Shown here piece after piece: positions 25,657 through 34,916 of a DNA stretch of 52,614 nucleotides; the stretch's first letter is position 1, and every line of letters begins with the position of its first letter. Location of the stretch: positions 1-52,614 of the forward strand of contig JAPLUI010000494.1 in assembly GCA_026397725.1 (NCBI GenBank), given 5' to 3'. The stretch is from Verrucomicrobiota bacterium. GTDB taxonomy: Bacteria; Verrucomicrobiota; Verrucomicrobiia; Verrucomicrobiales; Akkermansiaceae. The notes beneath the pieces were generated by a model. The model saw only the letters and a program-made list of their open reading frames with translations. It was not told the DNA's origin and ran no database searches. The translations under genes were made by a program, and so were the position numbers.

Positions 25657-28600
25657 TCATGGCGTCGGCGTCACGAGCAGACGGACGAACAGCAAGGGCA
25701 TGCCAGGTGGCAGGGTGTAGGAAACCGAGGTGGTGTTGTCAGTGCCGGTGGCGTCGGTCCAACTGCCTAAGTCGAGCGAGATTTGGACCTGCCAGGTGCC
25801 GTCGTAGGCCGGATCCTTCGTCCAGGTGACCGTGTTGGTCCCGTCCAGGCCGGGCATGGCCGTGAACGACGAACCGGTCTGGCCCATGAAGTATTCGAGG
25901 CCGTTGTCCACCCCGTCATTGTCGTGGTCTTCACCTGGGGTTTGGCCGGGCGCGTTCATGTCGGCCCAAAGGGCGAAACCGGGACCACCCACCCTCACCG
26001 TGCCGGTGCCGGCAAAGTAGGTGTCATTCTGGACGGTCGCACCCGAAGCGCTGGAGCCGTAGGTGCCGGGGACTGTTTTCGGCACACCGCCGAGGGTCAA
26101 CGAGGCGATGTTCCGAGTGCCGCTGTAGTTCAGGTTCACCTTGCCGCTGCCGCTGATGCTCAACGCGCCGCCACCCAGGGCCGCAGGGAGGTTACATTGC
26201 AAGGTGCCGCCCGTGACGGTGGTTGGGCCGGTGTAGGTGTTGGTGCCGGAAAGGGTCATGGGACCGCCACTTGTCTTGGTCAAGCCACCGGTTCCGCTGA
26301 TGGTATTGCTGCATAGCAGAGGGTAATACACATTGCAGGTGAGGGTGGTGTTCAGGGTGATGGGGCCATCCCAACTGTTGCCAAAGCCGTTTTCGGAAAG
26401 GAGCGTGCCGCCGTTGACGGTCAGGGCATTCGCGGGGTGGAAGCGCCACAGATAGATCGTGCCGCCATTGAGGGTGATGGGACCGGTGCCCAGCTTCGCA
26501 TCTATATCCATAAACAGTGTGCCGTCGTTGATGATGGTGCCGCCGGTGAAGGAGTTGCCCACATTGTAAATCCTCAGCGTGCCGGTGCCATTCTTGGTGA
26601 GGCTGCCCGCACCCGAGAGCAGACCGGAGAGATTGACCTGCCCACTGCCCGTACCACCGTAGGTCGTGTTAGCTCCAAGGTCCAGGTCGTTGGGGATGGT
26701 CACTGTGGATCCGCTGTTCTGGTTGATGGCTGGCAGTGTGGCACCGTTCTCAACGAACGCCAGACCGCTGCCGGCAAGGGTCACTGCGGAGCCGAGATTG
26801 AGTTGGTTGAGCAGGAACCCAGCGTTCATGTTGTTGGTGGCCGTATAGGTGCCGGGCACGCTGAAATTGAGCGTGTAGCTCGAGCGACCGCTGGCGAGCG
26901 GCGCCGTGACGACGACAGGGTCGGCCTCGTTGGTCCAGTTGGCCGGCACGCTCCAGTTGCCGGACGCGGCAGTGGCCCAAGTGAAGATGTCGGGCAGCAC
27001 GGCCTCGGTGACCGTCACAGTGTAGTCTTTGGTGGACAGATCCTCGGCAATGACAGTGTAGGTCTGCGGACCGGTGAAGTCATGAGTGGTGCCCGCAAGC
27101 GGCGAGCCGGTGGCACCAGGGGAAACCGTGTACGTCGGGGCCAAGGCCGTGCGATCCGTGCCGTACGGCACTTCCAAGGTGATCGTGGTGTCGCCAACCG
27201 TGGCGGCCCCCAACGCGCCGAAACTGAAGGTGAGCATGTTCTTAACCGAACTCGCTGGAACCCTCACCATGCCGGTGCCGGTGCTGGCAAAGTAGGTGTC
27301 GTTTTGATGTTCGGCACCGGAAAGGACGGAGCCGTAGGTACCGCCGGACTGCGGCATCCCGCCGAGGGTCAACGCGGCGAGGTTGTGCTCGCCGCTGTAG
27401 TTGAGATTCACCTTGGCACCGGTGCTGATGCTCAGGGCGCCACTGCCCAGGGCGTTTGAGTTGTTGCATTGCAAGGTGCCGCTCGTGACGCTGGTTGGGC
27501 CGGTGTAGCTGTTGCTGACGGAGAGGAACACCGTTGCATGGCCCGCAATAATAAATCCGCCGTCACCGCTCACGGCTCCGCCGAAGGTCACATTGCCCGC
27601 ATTGCCATCCGTGGTATCAACGGTCGTAATTGCGTTGAGCGTGACGGGGCCATTCCAAGTGGTTCCCCACCCGTTGACACTGGCGAACTTTCCGCCGTTG
27701 CTGAGCAGGGCGTTCGCCGTGGTGACATTGTCAAACTCGATGGTGGTGCCCAAACCGAGCGTAACCGGTCCCGTTCCCAAAACACCGCTCAAGCCCGGAC
27801 TGATGCCGCCGACCATGGTGCCACAATGCAGCGTGCCGCCGTTGATGAGGGTTCCACCGCTGTAGGTGTTGGGGGTCAACCCGTCGACTTTCAGCGTCCC
27901 GCCGCCGTCCTTGGTGAGCGACCCCGTGGTGATGGGCTGTCCGCTGAAGGTGTAGTTGCCAGCGCTGACGGTGGTGGAGAGCGGCATCACGCCTGACGCG
28001 ATGTTGATCGTGCCACCGGCAGCATTGTCGAAAATCGCATTGACGCCATTGAAGAATGGCGTGGGAGAACCGGAAGATTGCCCCTTCCAGTTGACAGTGC
28101 TGAGGTCCCAGGGACCGCTGCCGGCGCCATTCCAAATCAGGGTGCTCTCATCCGGTGCAACCGTGACCGTCACGGTGAAGTCCTGGGTGGTGGTATCCTG
28201 TGCTGTAATCGTATAGGTCAGCGGGCTGGTGAAATCCCTTGGAGTGCCGGAGGGGAAATCCGCGTCCTCCGCAGCGAAGGTGGAGACCGAGTAGGTGGGC
28301 GCGAGGATGGTCACGTCGGTGCCAAACGGCACGATCCAAGCGATGTCGGTTCCGGAAATGATGGCACCGGGGCCGAAGGACAGGATGTTCTTGGCGGAAC
28401 TCGCGGGGGTCTCGGTGACCGTCACGGTATAAGTGTTGACGGTGGCCCCGTCGGTGACGGTGTAGGACACCGGGCTGGTAAAGTCATACGTGGTGGGGCC
28501 GCCATTATCCTTATCGCAGGTCCCGGAGGACAGCGTGTAGCTCGGCGCGAGGGCCAAGACACTCGTCCCGTATGGCACGGCCAAGGCAATGGTCATGGCG

Positions 28601-29220
28601 TTCTCGTCAATGACGGCGGGATTGCCCGGGAGACCGAATGACATGATGGTGGCCTTTTGCGGAACATCATACACGACGGTGACCGTCCCCGAATACTTGG
28701 CACCAGGGCCATAGCCGTTTCCGATCATTACCGCTGCGGTGTTCAGATCAATGGCCGGACTCCAAGCGGCGTAGGTTTGCGTGTCGGTAAGAGGACCGTC
28801 GTTTTGACCTTGATTGTGCCAGTTCATCTGATTGGCACTGCCGCCGAAATCCGTGTCATCCGCGATTTTCAGCAGGCCATCGCCGCCGGGCGTCCCTGGC
28901 GTGGGATCGATGAAAACGCCGAGGTCAGAAGCCCAAGCACCGTTAGGGTTGGCCTCGAGCTTCACGGCGGTCACGGTGACCGCCCTCAGTATAGAGCCGA
29001 CGGGCAGACTCCCCTTCGCAATCCAAGTGAACAAACTTCCCGCGCCAGTCCCGGCAAAAGTCGTGCCATTGGGGCTGGTTCCGAGGTCGTAGGTTTGGCT
29101 GGTGGTCAGCGCATGCACGCTGTCGGCCGCCAGTCCGGCAGCCACCGCGACAGCGAGGGCGGAGTGTTTGAGGGCAACGCGCAGGGGGTTGCCGATTCGG
29201 GTGGTATTCATGGAATTCAT
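25657..29220 (-). CDS. Secreted PATR (autotransporter-associated beta-strand) protein
   Basis: This encodes 1187 residues. ATG 29220 gives a signal peptide (HSALAVAVAAGLAADSVHA). An N-terminal proprotein-convertase-P-like sandwich (~40-185) precedes two DUF5018-like domains (~190-355) with VPYGTSVLALAPSY and VPFGTDVTILAPTY. Beta-strand repeats follow (GGGTLKVDGLTPNTYSGGTL; TSGGPMTLSGTNTYTGPTTV), interrupted by a third DUF5018-like domain (~655-740). The C-terminus has EDHDNDGVDNGLEYFMG, a thrombospondin-3-like Ca loop, then a beta domain ending FVRLLVTPTP. There is no autotransporter barrel, so the name reflects the repeat only. It is likely a cell-surface or secreted structural protein, tandem with its paralogue downstream on the same strand. 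Confidence 0.8.
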   Translation of the reverse strand: MNSMNTTRIGNPLRVALKHSALAVAVAAGLAADSVHALTTSQTYDLGTSPNGTTFAGTGAGSLFTWIAKGSLPVGSILRAVTVTAVKLEANPNGAWASDLGVFIDPTPGTPGGDGLLKIADDTDFGGSANQMNWHNQGQNDGPLTDTQTYAAWSPAIDLNTAAVMIGNGYGPGAKYSGTVTVVYDVPQKATIMSFGLPGNPAVIDENAMTIALAVPYGTSVLALAPSYTLSSGTCDKDNGGPTTYDFTSPVSYTVTDGATVNTYTVTVTETPASSAKNILSFGPGAIISGTDIAWIVPFGTDVTILAPTYSVSTFAAEDADFPSGTPRDFTSPLTYTITAQDTTTQDFTVTVTVAPDESTLIWNGAGSGPWDLSTVNWKGQSSGSPTPFFNGVNAIFDNAAGGTINIASGVMPLSTTVSAGNYTFSGQPITTGSLTKDGGGTLKVDGLTPNTYSGGTLINGGTLHCGTMVGGISPGLSGVLGTGPVTLGLGTTIEFDNVTTANALLSNGGKFASVNGWGTTWNGPVTLNAITTVDTTDGNAGNVTFGGAVSGDGGFIIAGHATVFLSVSNSYTGPTSVTSGTLQCNNSNALGSGALSISTGAKVNLNYSGEHNLAALTLGGMPQSGGTYGSVLSGAEHQNDTYFASTGTGMVRVPASSVKNMLTFSFGALGAATVGDTTITLEVPYGTDRTALAPTYTVSPGATGSPLAGTTHDFTGPQTYTVIAEDLSTKDYTVTVTEAVLPDIFTWATAASGNWSVPANWTNEADPVVVTAPLASGRSSYTLNFSVPGTYTATNNMNAGFLLNQLNLGSAVTLAGSGLAFVENGATLPAINQNSGSTVTIPNDLDLGANTTYGGTGSGQVNLSGLLSGAGSLTKNGTGTLRIYNVGNSFTGGTIINDGTLFMDIDAKLGTGPITLNGGTIYLWRFHPANALTVNGGTLLSENGFGNSWDGPITLNTTLTCNVYYPLLCSNTISGTGGLTKTSGGPMTLSGTNTYTGPTTVTGGTLQCNLPAALGGGALSISGSGKVNLNYSGTRNIASLTLGGVPKTVPGTYGSSASGATVQNDTYFAGTGTVRVGGPGFALWADMNAPGQTPGEDHDNDGVDNGLEYFMGQTGSSFTAMPGLDGTNTVTWTKDPAYDGTWQVQISLDLGSWTDATGTDNTTSVSYTLPPGMPLLFVRLLVTPTP

Positions 29221-29403
29221 GGCGATATTGGTCTGTCTTTGTTAACGGGTTGTGGGGGTAATGCGATGGTTGCAGTGCTTCCTGCCACAGTGCGACTGTG
29301 GATGACCAGGCAGGCTGTGGCTGCCTACGCGAACAAGTAGGCAGATCCGTCAGGGATGCTCAAGGAAAATATTTTCGACAACTGGCCCTAACAACGGATA
29401 GGC

Positions 29404-29730
29404 TTGCCAGCCATGCACCCGATCCCACGACTGTCCCTGCCCGAACGGGTCGCCGACAACCTGCCGCTGGCCGCCACCGGGCTGGACAAAGTGCCGGCTG
29501 ATCGCGCCGCCATGCGCCAATTTTTTTGCGCTCGGGCATCGCCGCATGGTAGGCATCGCCCGCGAAGAACGCCGGAACCCAACGCCGGGCCTTGTCGAAC
29601 GCGCCTTCTGGAGGAACTCACCGCGCACGGCGTCCTGACAAGCAGCTACCATCTGCCGGACTGGGAGGAAACCCCGGAGGGATTTTCCAAATTGCTCGAA
29701 CGCCTGTTGCGTCATTCGCCACCCACCGCG
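29404..29730 (+). pseudogene. LacI/GalR-type regulator fragment with two frameshifts
   Basis: Three consecutive pieces in two frames rebuild part of a LacI-type effector-binding domain: LAATGLDKVPADRAAMRQFF, then after a one-base gain in a seven-T run (29521-29527) ALGHRRMVGIAREERRNPTP, then after a one-base loss near 29608 LEELTAHGVLTSSYHLPDWE. The LGHRR motif and the PDWEE pattern are typical of verrucomicrobial LacI-type sequences as I recall them. The helix-turn-helix domain and the far C-terminus are missing. Nothing else is supported in 29221-29769. Confidence 0.6.
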
Positions 29731-29769
29731 CGATGGGTAAAACGTAAAGTCGGCTTCCTTCTTCAAGGA

Positions 29770-30231
29770 TCAGCGGGTGCCTGCCGCCTTGAGCTTGGCG
29801 ATGGCTTCATCCAGGCGGCGGCGAGCGGCGCTCAGCTCGGCGTTGAGGGCGCGGAGGCGTTCGTCGCGCTGGGTGATGGCCGCCTGCCAGGTTTTGATTT
29901 GGGCATCCATGGTCGCGATCCGCGCGGTGAGTTCCACCATCCGGACGTCACGATCTGCCACCTGGGCGTCACGTTCCGCCAGCAGGTGTCCGGACGCTTC
30001 CGCCGCCTGCTGCATGGATTCGATGGAGTCCTTGAGCAGTTCTTGCTCGCGGGCCAGCATCGCGGCCCGCTCGCGTTCAGCCGCGTGCTGGTCCCGCGCC
30101 GCGACCAGGCTGGTCTTCAAGTCCTGAATCCGCGCGTCCAGCCTGCGCTCCTGGTGCCACTGCAAGACCAACAGCAGGCCCAGCACCAGGCAGCCCAGCG
30201 CGTTCACCAGCGTCAGTCCACGCCCATTCAC
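29770..30231 (-). CDS. Single-pass membrane coiled-coil protein of the tonB-exbBD operon
   Basis: This encodes 153 residues: one N-terminal transmembrane helix (LVNALGCLVLGLLLVLQW) and then almost entirely charged heptad-like coiled coil to the end (RRLDARIQDLKTSLVAA ... LNAELSAARRRLDEAIAKL). No enzymatic motif is visible. It overlaps the end of exbD by four bases, so it is translationally coupled and last in the operon. The topology suggests an inner-membrane protein with a periplasmic coiled coil, possibly an accessory to the ExbB/ExbD/TonB motor (inference). Confidence 0.75.
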   Translation of the reverse strand: MNGRGLTLVNALGCLVLGLLLVLQWHQERRLDARIQDLKTSLVAARDQHAAERERAAMLAREQELLKDSIESMQQAAEASGHLLAERDAQVADRDVRMVELTARIATMDAQIKTWQAAITQRDERLRALNAELSAARRRLDEAIAKLKAAGTR

Positions 30232-30653
30232 CGGCTCACCTCCTTGTTCTCGAAGCCCACTTTTTCAATCCCGGCCGCCCGCACCGCGTCGAGCACCCGC
30301 ATCATCTGTTGGTAGCGGGCGTCCTGATCGGCGGAGATCAGGACCCGCGCATGCTCCGGCAAGTTCGCGCGTTTGAGCCGCAGCGTGATTTCCGAGGGCG
30401 TGACCACCTGGGAGTCCCAGGTGATGACGCCGTGCGCATCCACCGCAAGCTGCACCAACGGCGTCTTGCTGTCCGCGACGCCGGTGGCGGCCTCCGGCAG
30501 GCGCAAGGGCACCCGGTGGAGTTGGGTCATGCTCAGGCTCACCAACATGAATGCCGCCAGCAGGAAAAACATGATGTCGATCAGGGGCACGACTTCGATC
30601 CGGGCCTCATCGCCTTCGTCATGGCCCGAGCTGCTGGAGAGTTTGACTGGCAT
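30228..30653 (-). CDS. exbD: ExbD/TolR-family biopolymer transport protein
   Basis: This encodes 141 residues, the normal size. A short cytoplasmic N-terminus leads to one transmembrane helix containing the conserved Asp (IEVVPLIDIMFFLLAAFMLVS) that forms the proton path with ExbB. The periplasmic domain has VQLAVDAHGVITWDSQ and RVLISADQDARYQQMMRVLDA, typical ExbD strands. It lies nine bases after exbB and overlaps the next gene, so it is co-transcribed. It energises TonB-dependent outer-membrane transport; TolR is the alternative, but the adjacent tonB favours ExbD. Confidence 0.9.
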   Translation of the reverse strand: MPVKLSSSSGHDEGDEARIEVVPLIDIMFFLLAAFMLVSLSMTQLHRVPLRLPEAATGVADSKTPLVQLAVDAHGVITWDSQVVTPSEITLRLKRANLPEHARVLISADQDARYQQMMRVLDAVRAAGIEKVGFENKEVSR

Positions 30654-30662
30654 GCGCGTCGA

Positions 30663-31322
30663 TCAGGGTTGCCGCAGGTTGGCGGCGAAGACTTCCAAAT
30701 CATGCCCGTGCTCCTTGGCGGATTTCACCAGCAGCTCCGCATGATTGATCCAGCGCTCCAGCGAACCCCGCAACACCGCCACCCGCTTGCGGAAAAAGTT
30801 GTACGGCAACAAACAGCACACGGCGATCGCTATCCCGCAGGCCGTGGCAATCAAGGCCTCCGCAATCCCACCCGAAACCTTCGCCGCCGCCAGTTGCTCG
30901 GCTCCCACAAAGGAGAATGAACGCATGATTCCAACAACCGTTCCAAACAACCCCAGCAAGGGTGCCAGGGTGATCAAAGTGCTGAGCACCCACATGCGGG
31001 CCTCGGATTTCTCGATGAGGTGATTGGCATGCAGTTGCATGGCGGCGAGCATCGAGGTGCGGGCGTGGGTCATGCCCTCGCGCAGGTTGAGCAAATACGG
31101 ATCGGAAGTCCCCTGCCCCAGCCGCCAGGCGGCGGCGAAGTCGCCGGTGCCGAGAGCGTCGCGGGCCCGCTCTTGATCTGCGGAGCGCATGCGGCTTTGG
31201 AGGCGCAGCCACCACAGCACCCGATCTAACAAGACGCACAGGGCCAGGAAGGAAGTGGCGACGATGGGCCACATGACCCAGCCTCCTTTGGTGAATGTTT
31301 CGATGACGATGTTGGCGAGCAC
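30663..31322 (-). CDS. exbB: ExbB/TolQ/MotA-family proton channel
   Basis: This encodes 219 residues from a GTG start, nine bases past the tonB stop. There are three transmembrane helices: near residues 12-35 (VMWPIVATSFLALCVLLDRV), 112-140 (ITLAPLLGLFGTVVGIMRSF) and 150-180 (SGGIAEALIATACGIAIAVCCLL). The second and third helices carry the family's Leu-Leu-Gly-x-x-Gly-Thr-Val and Ala-x-x-x-Thr-x-x-G patterns that form the channel with ExbD. It powers TonB in the inner membrane. Confidence 0.9.
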   Translation of the reverse strand: MLANIVIETFTKGGWVMWPIVATSFLALCVLLDRVLWWLRLQSRMRSADQERARDALGTGDFAAAWRLGQGTSDPYLLNLREGMTHARTSMLAAMQLHANHLIEKSEARMWVLSTLITLAPLLGLFGTVVGIMRSFSFVGAEQLAAAKVSGGIAEALIATACGIAIAVCCLLPYNFFRKRVAVLRGSLERWINHAELLVKSAKEHGHDLEVFAANLRQP

Positions 31323-31331
31323 AGTGGATGG

Positions 31332-32021
31332 CTATTTCAGTTGGAAGACAATCGGGCGCTGGAGTTTCATCACCGCGCCGGGTGGGAATTTCCAGCCGCG
31401 CACGGTACGCACCGCCTCGTTGTCGAGCACGGGCCAGGGCGATGGCCGCAAGGGATAGGCCGAGATCACCCGCCCGTCGGTTCCCACGATGAACTCGATG
31501 AGCACGGTGCCGGTCTGCCCTTTGCGGCGGGCTTCGGCCGGATAGGCTGGCGGCGGCATCTGGCCAGCGGCCATGCGGGCAGTGGCAGAGAGGCCGCTGC
31601 CGCCAGCACCTGCGGGGTCCAGCGGGCGGGCACTCGGCTGACCGGTCACGCGCTGCGCGGGCTTGGAGGCTGGGTTCTTTGGCGCGGGCTTCGTCACGGG
31701 CGCACGCGGTTTTGCCGACAGCTCGGGAACCTCCGGCAGGGGGGGAAACTCGGCGGTTGCCGGCAGTTCCGGCGGTGTGGGCATGACCTCCGGCTCCGCC
31801 ACCTCCGGCACTGCGGGCGATGACTCGGCTGCCTCGCTCGGCACCTCCGGCACCCCCAGGGAAATTTCCGGGGGCTTCAAGACCACCGCCGTTTCCCCAT
31901 CGCGCGACGATTTGGGTTCGAGATGTCGGATTGGCATCGTCCATCCCACCACGTCCAAGCCCGTCAAACTCAACCAAATGGCGAGCGTGGCGATGTTGAG
32001 GGCGTAAACCAGGGGACTCAT
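31332..32021 (-). CDS. tonB: TonB-like energy transducer
   Basis: This encodes 229 residues from ATG 32021; the frame is open further upstream, but that sequence is repeat and integrase debris. There is one N-terminal transmembrane helix (LVYALNIATLAIWLSLTGLDVV) and a long Pro/Glu/Lys-rich periplasmic linker (~50-140). The C-terminal TonB domain (~155-229) has YPAEARRKGQTGTVLIEFIV, SPWPVLDNEAVRTVRGWKF and the closing PIVFQLK. It is the first gene of a minus-strand operon with exbB, exbD and a coiled-coil gene, and couples proton motive force to outer-membrane receptors. Confidence 0.85.
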   Translation of the reverse strand: MSPLVYALNIATLAIWLSLTGLDVVGWTMPIRHLEPKSSRDGETAVVLKPPEISLGVPEVPSEAAESSPAVPEVAEPEVMPTPPELPATAEFPPLPEVPELSAKPRAPVTKPAPKNPASKPAQRVTGQPSARPLDPAGAGGSGLSATARMAAGQMPPPAYPAEARRKGQTGTVLIEFIVGTDGRVISAYPLRPSPWPVLDNEAVRTVRGWKFPPGAVMKLQRPIVFQLK

Positions 32022-32107
32022 GGGGCGGCGGACACCGGAATCTGCCAAATCAATCCGCCAATGACAATCCCTCAGCCAAGAATCGGAGGATTGCGGGGCC
32101 ATTGCGG

Positions 32108-32175
32108 GGCAATTGCGGATAGTGGATGGCGGATAGTGGATGGCGGATGGCGGATGGAAGATGGACGATGGAAGA
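32108..32175. repeat. GGATGGCGGATAGT-type direct repeats
   Basis: There are at least six short tandem words of the form GGAT(A/G)GTGGATGGC and GGATGGAAGATGGA, of the same kind as the GGAT tract at 25559-25645 but without the opposing arm. It lies 90 bases upstream of the tonB start, so it would be in or near the operon leader. No protein is supported in 32180-32515. Confidence 0.5.
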
Positions 32176-32519
32176 TGATTTGCCGCAAAAGAACGCAAGG
32201 AACACCAAGTGAGTTGCTGGTTGAGGCGCTGGTTGACGCGCAGGCGCTGCGGCCAATACTGTTCGCATAGCGCTGGAGGACAGCCGTCTCGGCTGTCAGG
32301 GAAGACGTGCGTCCCGCATGTCTTCCTGGCTCGCGACATGCCAAACCGCGTCTCTGTATCTGGCACCAGAGGCGCGGTGCTCGCTTCCATCCGCGATCCA
32401 TGATCCTCGATCCAACGGCCCTGCGGCCGGAGGCTCGCAACCACGGCCTGCGGCAGGGAGCCGCAGCAACGGCGCACGCCACGGCACGCCCCCCTTACCT
32501 GCCCGGCGGTTCTATCAGC

Positions 32520-32735
32520 ACGTCGGCTGCATGCAACAGTTGGCGGGCGATCTGGGTCGAAGATCTGGCAGCCGTGGGCGAGTTGGTGGCGGAGGGGATC
32601 GGCCAGATTGTCCGGGATCATGGTGACGCGGTGCCTGCCGCCCTTGCCAAAGCTGACGTGGATGCTGCGGCTGGCGCAATCGAGGTCTTTGACGCGGCGG
32701 AAGCAACCGGTGAGGGGTGTGCTGGCCTGAACATG
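32520..32735 (-). pseudogene. Integron-integrase-like tyrosine recombinase fragment
   Basis: About 50 residues (RRVKDLDCASRSIHVSFGKG, GRHRVTMIPDNLADPL, RHQLAHGCQIFDPD) match the region of IntI-type integrases just after the first catalytic Arg, including the RVKDLDF, GKGGKHRVT and PL-HL motifs. The upstream Arg motif and all of the C-terminal H-x-x-R/Tyr part are missing, and the residues around the match are not homologous. It is a relic only; another XerC/D-type recombinase cannot be excluded. Confidence 0.6.
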
Positions 32736-32907
32736 GCGACAAGATAGCAGTCCAAAAGAACAGTTAAATGGATAAGTCGAGAAATTTTTCAGAGGGTGGG
32801 GAGCCGCCGCTCCCTGCACGCCCCGCAGGATGTGCTTGCACTCGCTGACCGGGGTGTTCGAAAGAGGCGTGTTGGTCTTAGCCTGGTGGCGAAACCGTAG
32901 CTTGGGG

Positions 32908-32979
32908 AGCCGGATGCGTTGATTGCGCTCGTCCGGTTCTGTGGTGGCGCCGTCCGGCCTTTGGGCCGGGCGGCCCTAT
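32908..32979 (+). mobile_element. Group II intron 3' end (domains V-VI), second remnant
   Basis: GAGCCGGATGCG pairs with TCGTCCGGTTC (32908-32940), giving a near-canonical 33-nt domain V with the AGC catalytic triad in place. A linker, a domain VI hairpin (GTCCGGCC-TTTG-GGCCGGGC) and the terminal CCCTATC follow. The preceding ~60 bases (TTAGCCTGGTGGCGAAACC) resemble the end of domain IV. No reverse transcriptase or 5' end is present. It is independent of the minus-strand remnant at 3045-3111, with a different domain VI. Confidence 0.65.
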
Positions 32980-33119
32980 CCCGCAAGCAGTCCCAGCGCC
33001 GACAGCCGTGCGGAAATTTCTTGGTTCTTCTTGACGACAGGTGATGTCACGCATACTTTCGCGGCGGCCTTGGCCGGCCCCACAAGTATGCATCTGTGGG
33101 CATTGAAACATGGGAACAA

Positions 33120-34916
33120 ATGCGCTCAACCGACAATCTTTTCACCGACAATCTTTTCAGTGACAATCCGCATTTGCGTGGTGGGTTACTGGTTTGGGGG
33201 CTATGGGTACCCACCTGGGTCATTGTGCTCCTCGTGGTCCTCGTGGCCCTGCTCGGGCTGGGCTTTGCGATCAAACCCGCAAATCAGATCTACCGCGAGT
33301 ACCGACTCAAGCAAAATCTGGAGGCCGCGAGGGTGGCGGCGAACCTTGAAGACTGGAGCACAGCCCGCGACAAGGCACACGAGGTACTGTTGGTCCGGCA
33401 GCATGACCTCGAAGCCAGTCGCATCTGGACCCGGGCCCTCTACATGAGGGGCGAGCCTAACGCGTATCTTGCCGCCACCCAACTTTTCAACGACCCGCAG
33501 GCTCTCCGCGAGGACCGCTTGGAAGCGCTACAAATGTTGGCCCTCCAAGCGCCGCAGGCACTGGCGCTAGGTGCTTTTGCCAGCCTGCCGGACGAGCTTC
33601 GCAAGCAAGCCGCCTTCCGCGCCGCCATCACGCCGTTGTTAGTTCTGCGCGGGGAGGCTGCCGTTGCCGAACAACGTCTGCGCGAGGTGATGCAGCCGAC
33701 GGATGGCCCCGCAGTTCGCCTCGAACTGTTGCGCACGCTTTGCTGCCGCCCGGACGACTCGCGCCTGGCGGAGGCACGCCGGATTTTCACGGAATTCATC
33801 GCCGCCAATGCGAGCACGGAAGCCTTGGCCGCGCTGCTGCTGCTTGGTGATATCCCGCATGCCCTTGGCCCGGCTCTGCCCGATCTGCCGACCTGGGTCG
33901 AGGCCCAACCGATGGCACGCGCGCTTCACCATCTGGTGGCCATGCAGCCAGCACTTGAAGCCAAGCCGGAATCGGCGGAGCGCCTATATGCCGAGGCCAT
34001 CAAGCGCTTTGTGGCCACTGACCCGGGGGTGCTCGGCACCTGGCTGATGCGTCACAATCAAACTGACAAGGCCGCCGAGATCCTCAAAGAACCGGCAATA
34101 ACCAAACCCGACGCCTATTTCGCCCGCCTTGCAGCACTCTCGCTTTTGCGCAATCAGGAGGCCATCGAGGCAGCGCTGATTGCGCCGCCAGCCTCGGTGG
34201 ATCCAGTCGATATCGAAATCGCGCGGGCACAACTGGAGTGGCTCCGCGACAAGCCAAACGCCGCCGTGACCGCGTTGATCAGTGCTTCGAACCAGGCGGC
34301 ATTCGACACCAAGCACAATCGCTTCATCGAAATCGCCCAACTTGCCGAGCGCCACGACGCGCGGGCAGTAGCCACCGATGCCTGGGTCGCCGCCATCCGC
34401 GTGGGATGGGGCCGCTTGCCGCTCTACAGCGACCTGCACCAGGTCATTGAGTTCTTGGTGGACAAGGATCGCACCGAGGATCTGCTGGCGCTTTGCCAGA
34501 CGCTGCTGCGCTTCGAGCCTGACAACCCCGAGTTACGCAACCATTTCCATTACCTAGCCCTGATCGACGGCCTTCTGCCACCCGCCGAAGTGGTCACCGC
34601 GCAGACAAAACTGATTGCGGAGAATCCGCAGGCGAGTGGCTTCAATACCACCCTGATGCTGGCCGAGATACTCAGCCAACGTCCGCACGACGCCCTCAGC
34701 CGGTTGCCACAACTGCGTGCTTGCACGGAGGTGGAACCGATGCTGAAAACCGCGCTCGAAGGCAGTGCCAGAGTCTCGGCTGGAGAGACGGAAGCTGGCA
34801 CGGCCTTGTTGCAGCAAGTTGATTGGGGCGTCCTCATGCGCCAGGAGCGCAGAGTATTCCACAACCTGCTGACCTCACTCAGTTTCGATTTTTCCCAAAC
34901 ACCTAACACCCCATGA
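33120..34916 (+). CDS. Membrane-anchored TPR-like protein
   Basis: This encodes 598 residues from ATG 33120, which has a GGGA five bases upstream; an in-frame GTG lies at 33096. The first codons hold a 15-bp duplication (TDNLF-TDNLF). A transmembrane helix near 25-50 (WVIVLLVVLVALLGLGFAI) is followed by a long all-helical region with degenerate tetratricopeptide units (DWSTARDKAHEVLLVRQHD; EAALIAPPASVDPVDIEIA). No catalytic motif is seen. It is probably a scaffold or assembly protein facing the periplasm (inference). Its stop overlaps the start of the following broken FGE-type gene by four bases, suggesting they once formed a unit. Confidence 0.7.
   Translation: MRSTDNLFTDNLFSDNPHLRGGLLVWGLWVPTWVIVLLVVLVALLGLGFAIKPANQIYREYRLKQNLEAARVAANLEDWSTARDKAHEVLLVRQHDLEASRIWTRALYMRGEPNAYLAATQLFNDPQALREDRLEALQMLALQAPQALALGAFASLPDELRKQAAFRAAITPLLVLRGEAAVAEQRLREVMQPTDGPAVRLELLRTLCCRPDDSRLAEARRIFTEFIAANASTEALAALLLLGDIPHALGPALPDLPTWVEAQPMARALHHLVAMQPALEAKPESAERLYAEAIKRFVATDPGVLGTWLMRHNQTDKAAEILKEPAITKPDAYFARLAALSLLRNQEAIEAALIAPPASVDPVDIEIARAQLEWLRDKPNAAVTALISASNQAAFDTKHNRFIEIAQLAERHDARAVATDAWVAAIRVGWGRLPLYSDLHQVIEFLVDKDRTEDLLALCQTLLRFEPDNPELRNHFHYLALIDGLLPPAEVVTAQTKLIAENPQASGFNTTLMLAEILSQRPHDALSRLPQLRACTEVEPMLKTALEGSARVSAGETEAGTALLQQVDWGVLMRQERRVFHNLLTSLSFDFSQTPNTP

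Noticed and set aside
30700..31977. A 425-codon minus-strand frame overlapping exbB and tonB
   Set aside because: It is out of phase with both genes, which carry unambiguous family motifs.
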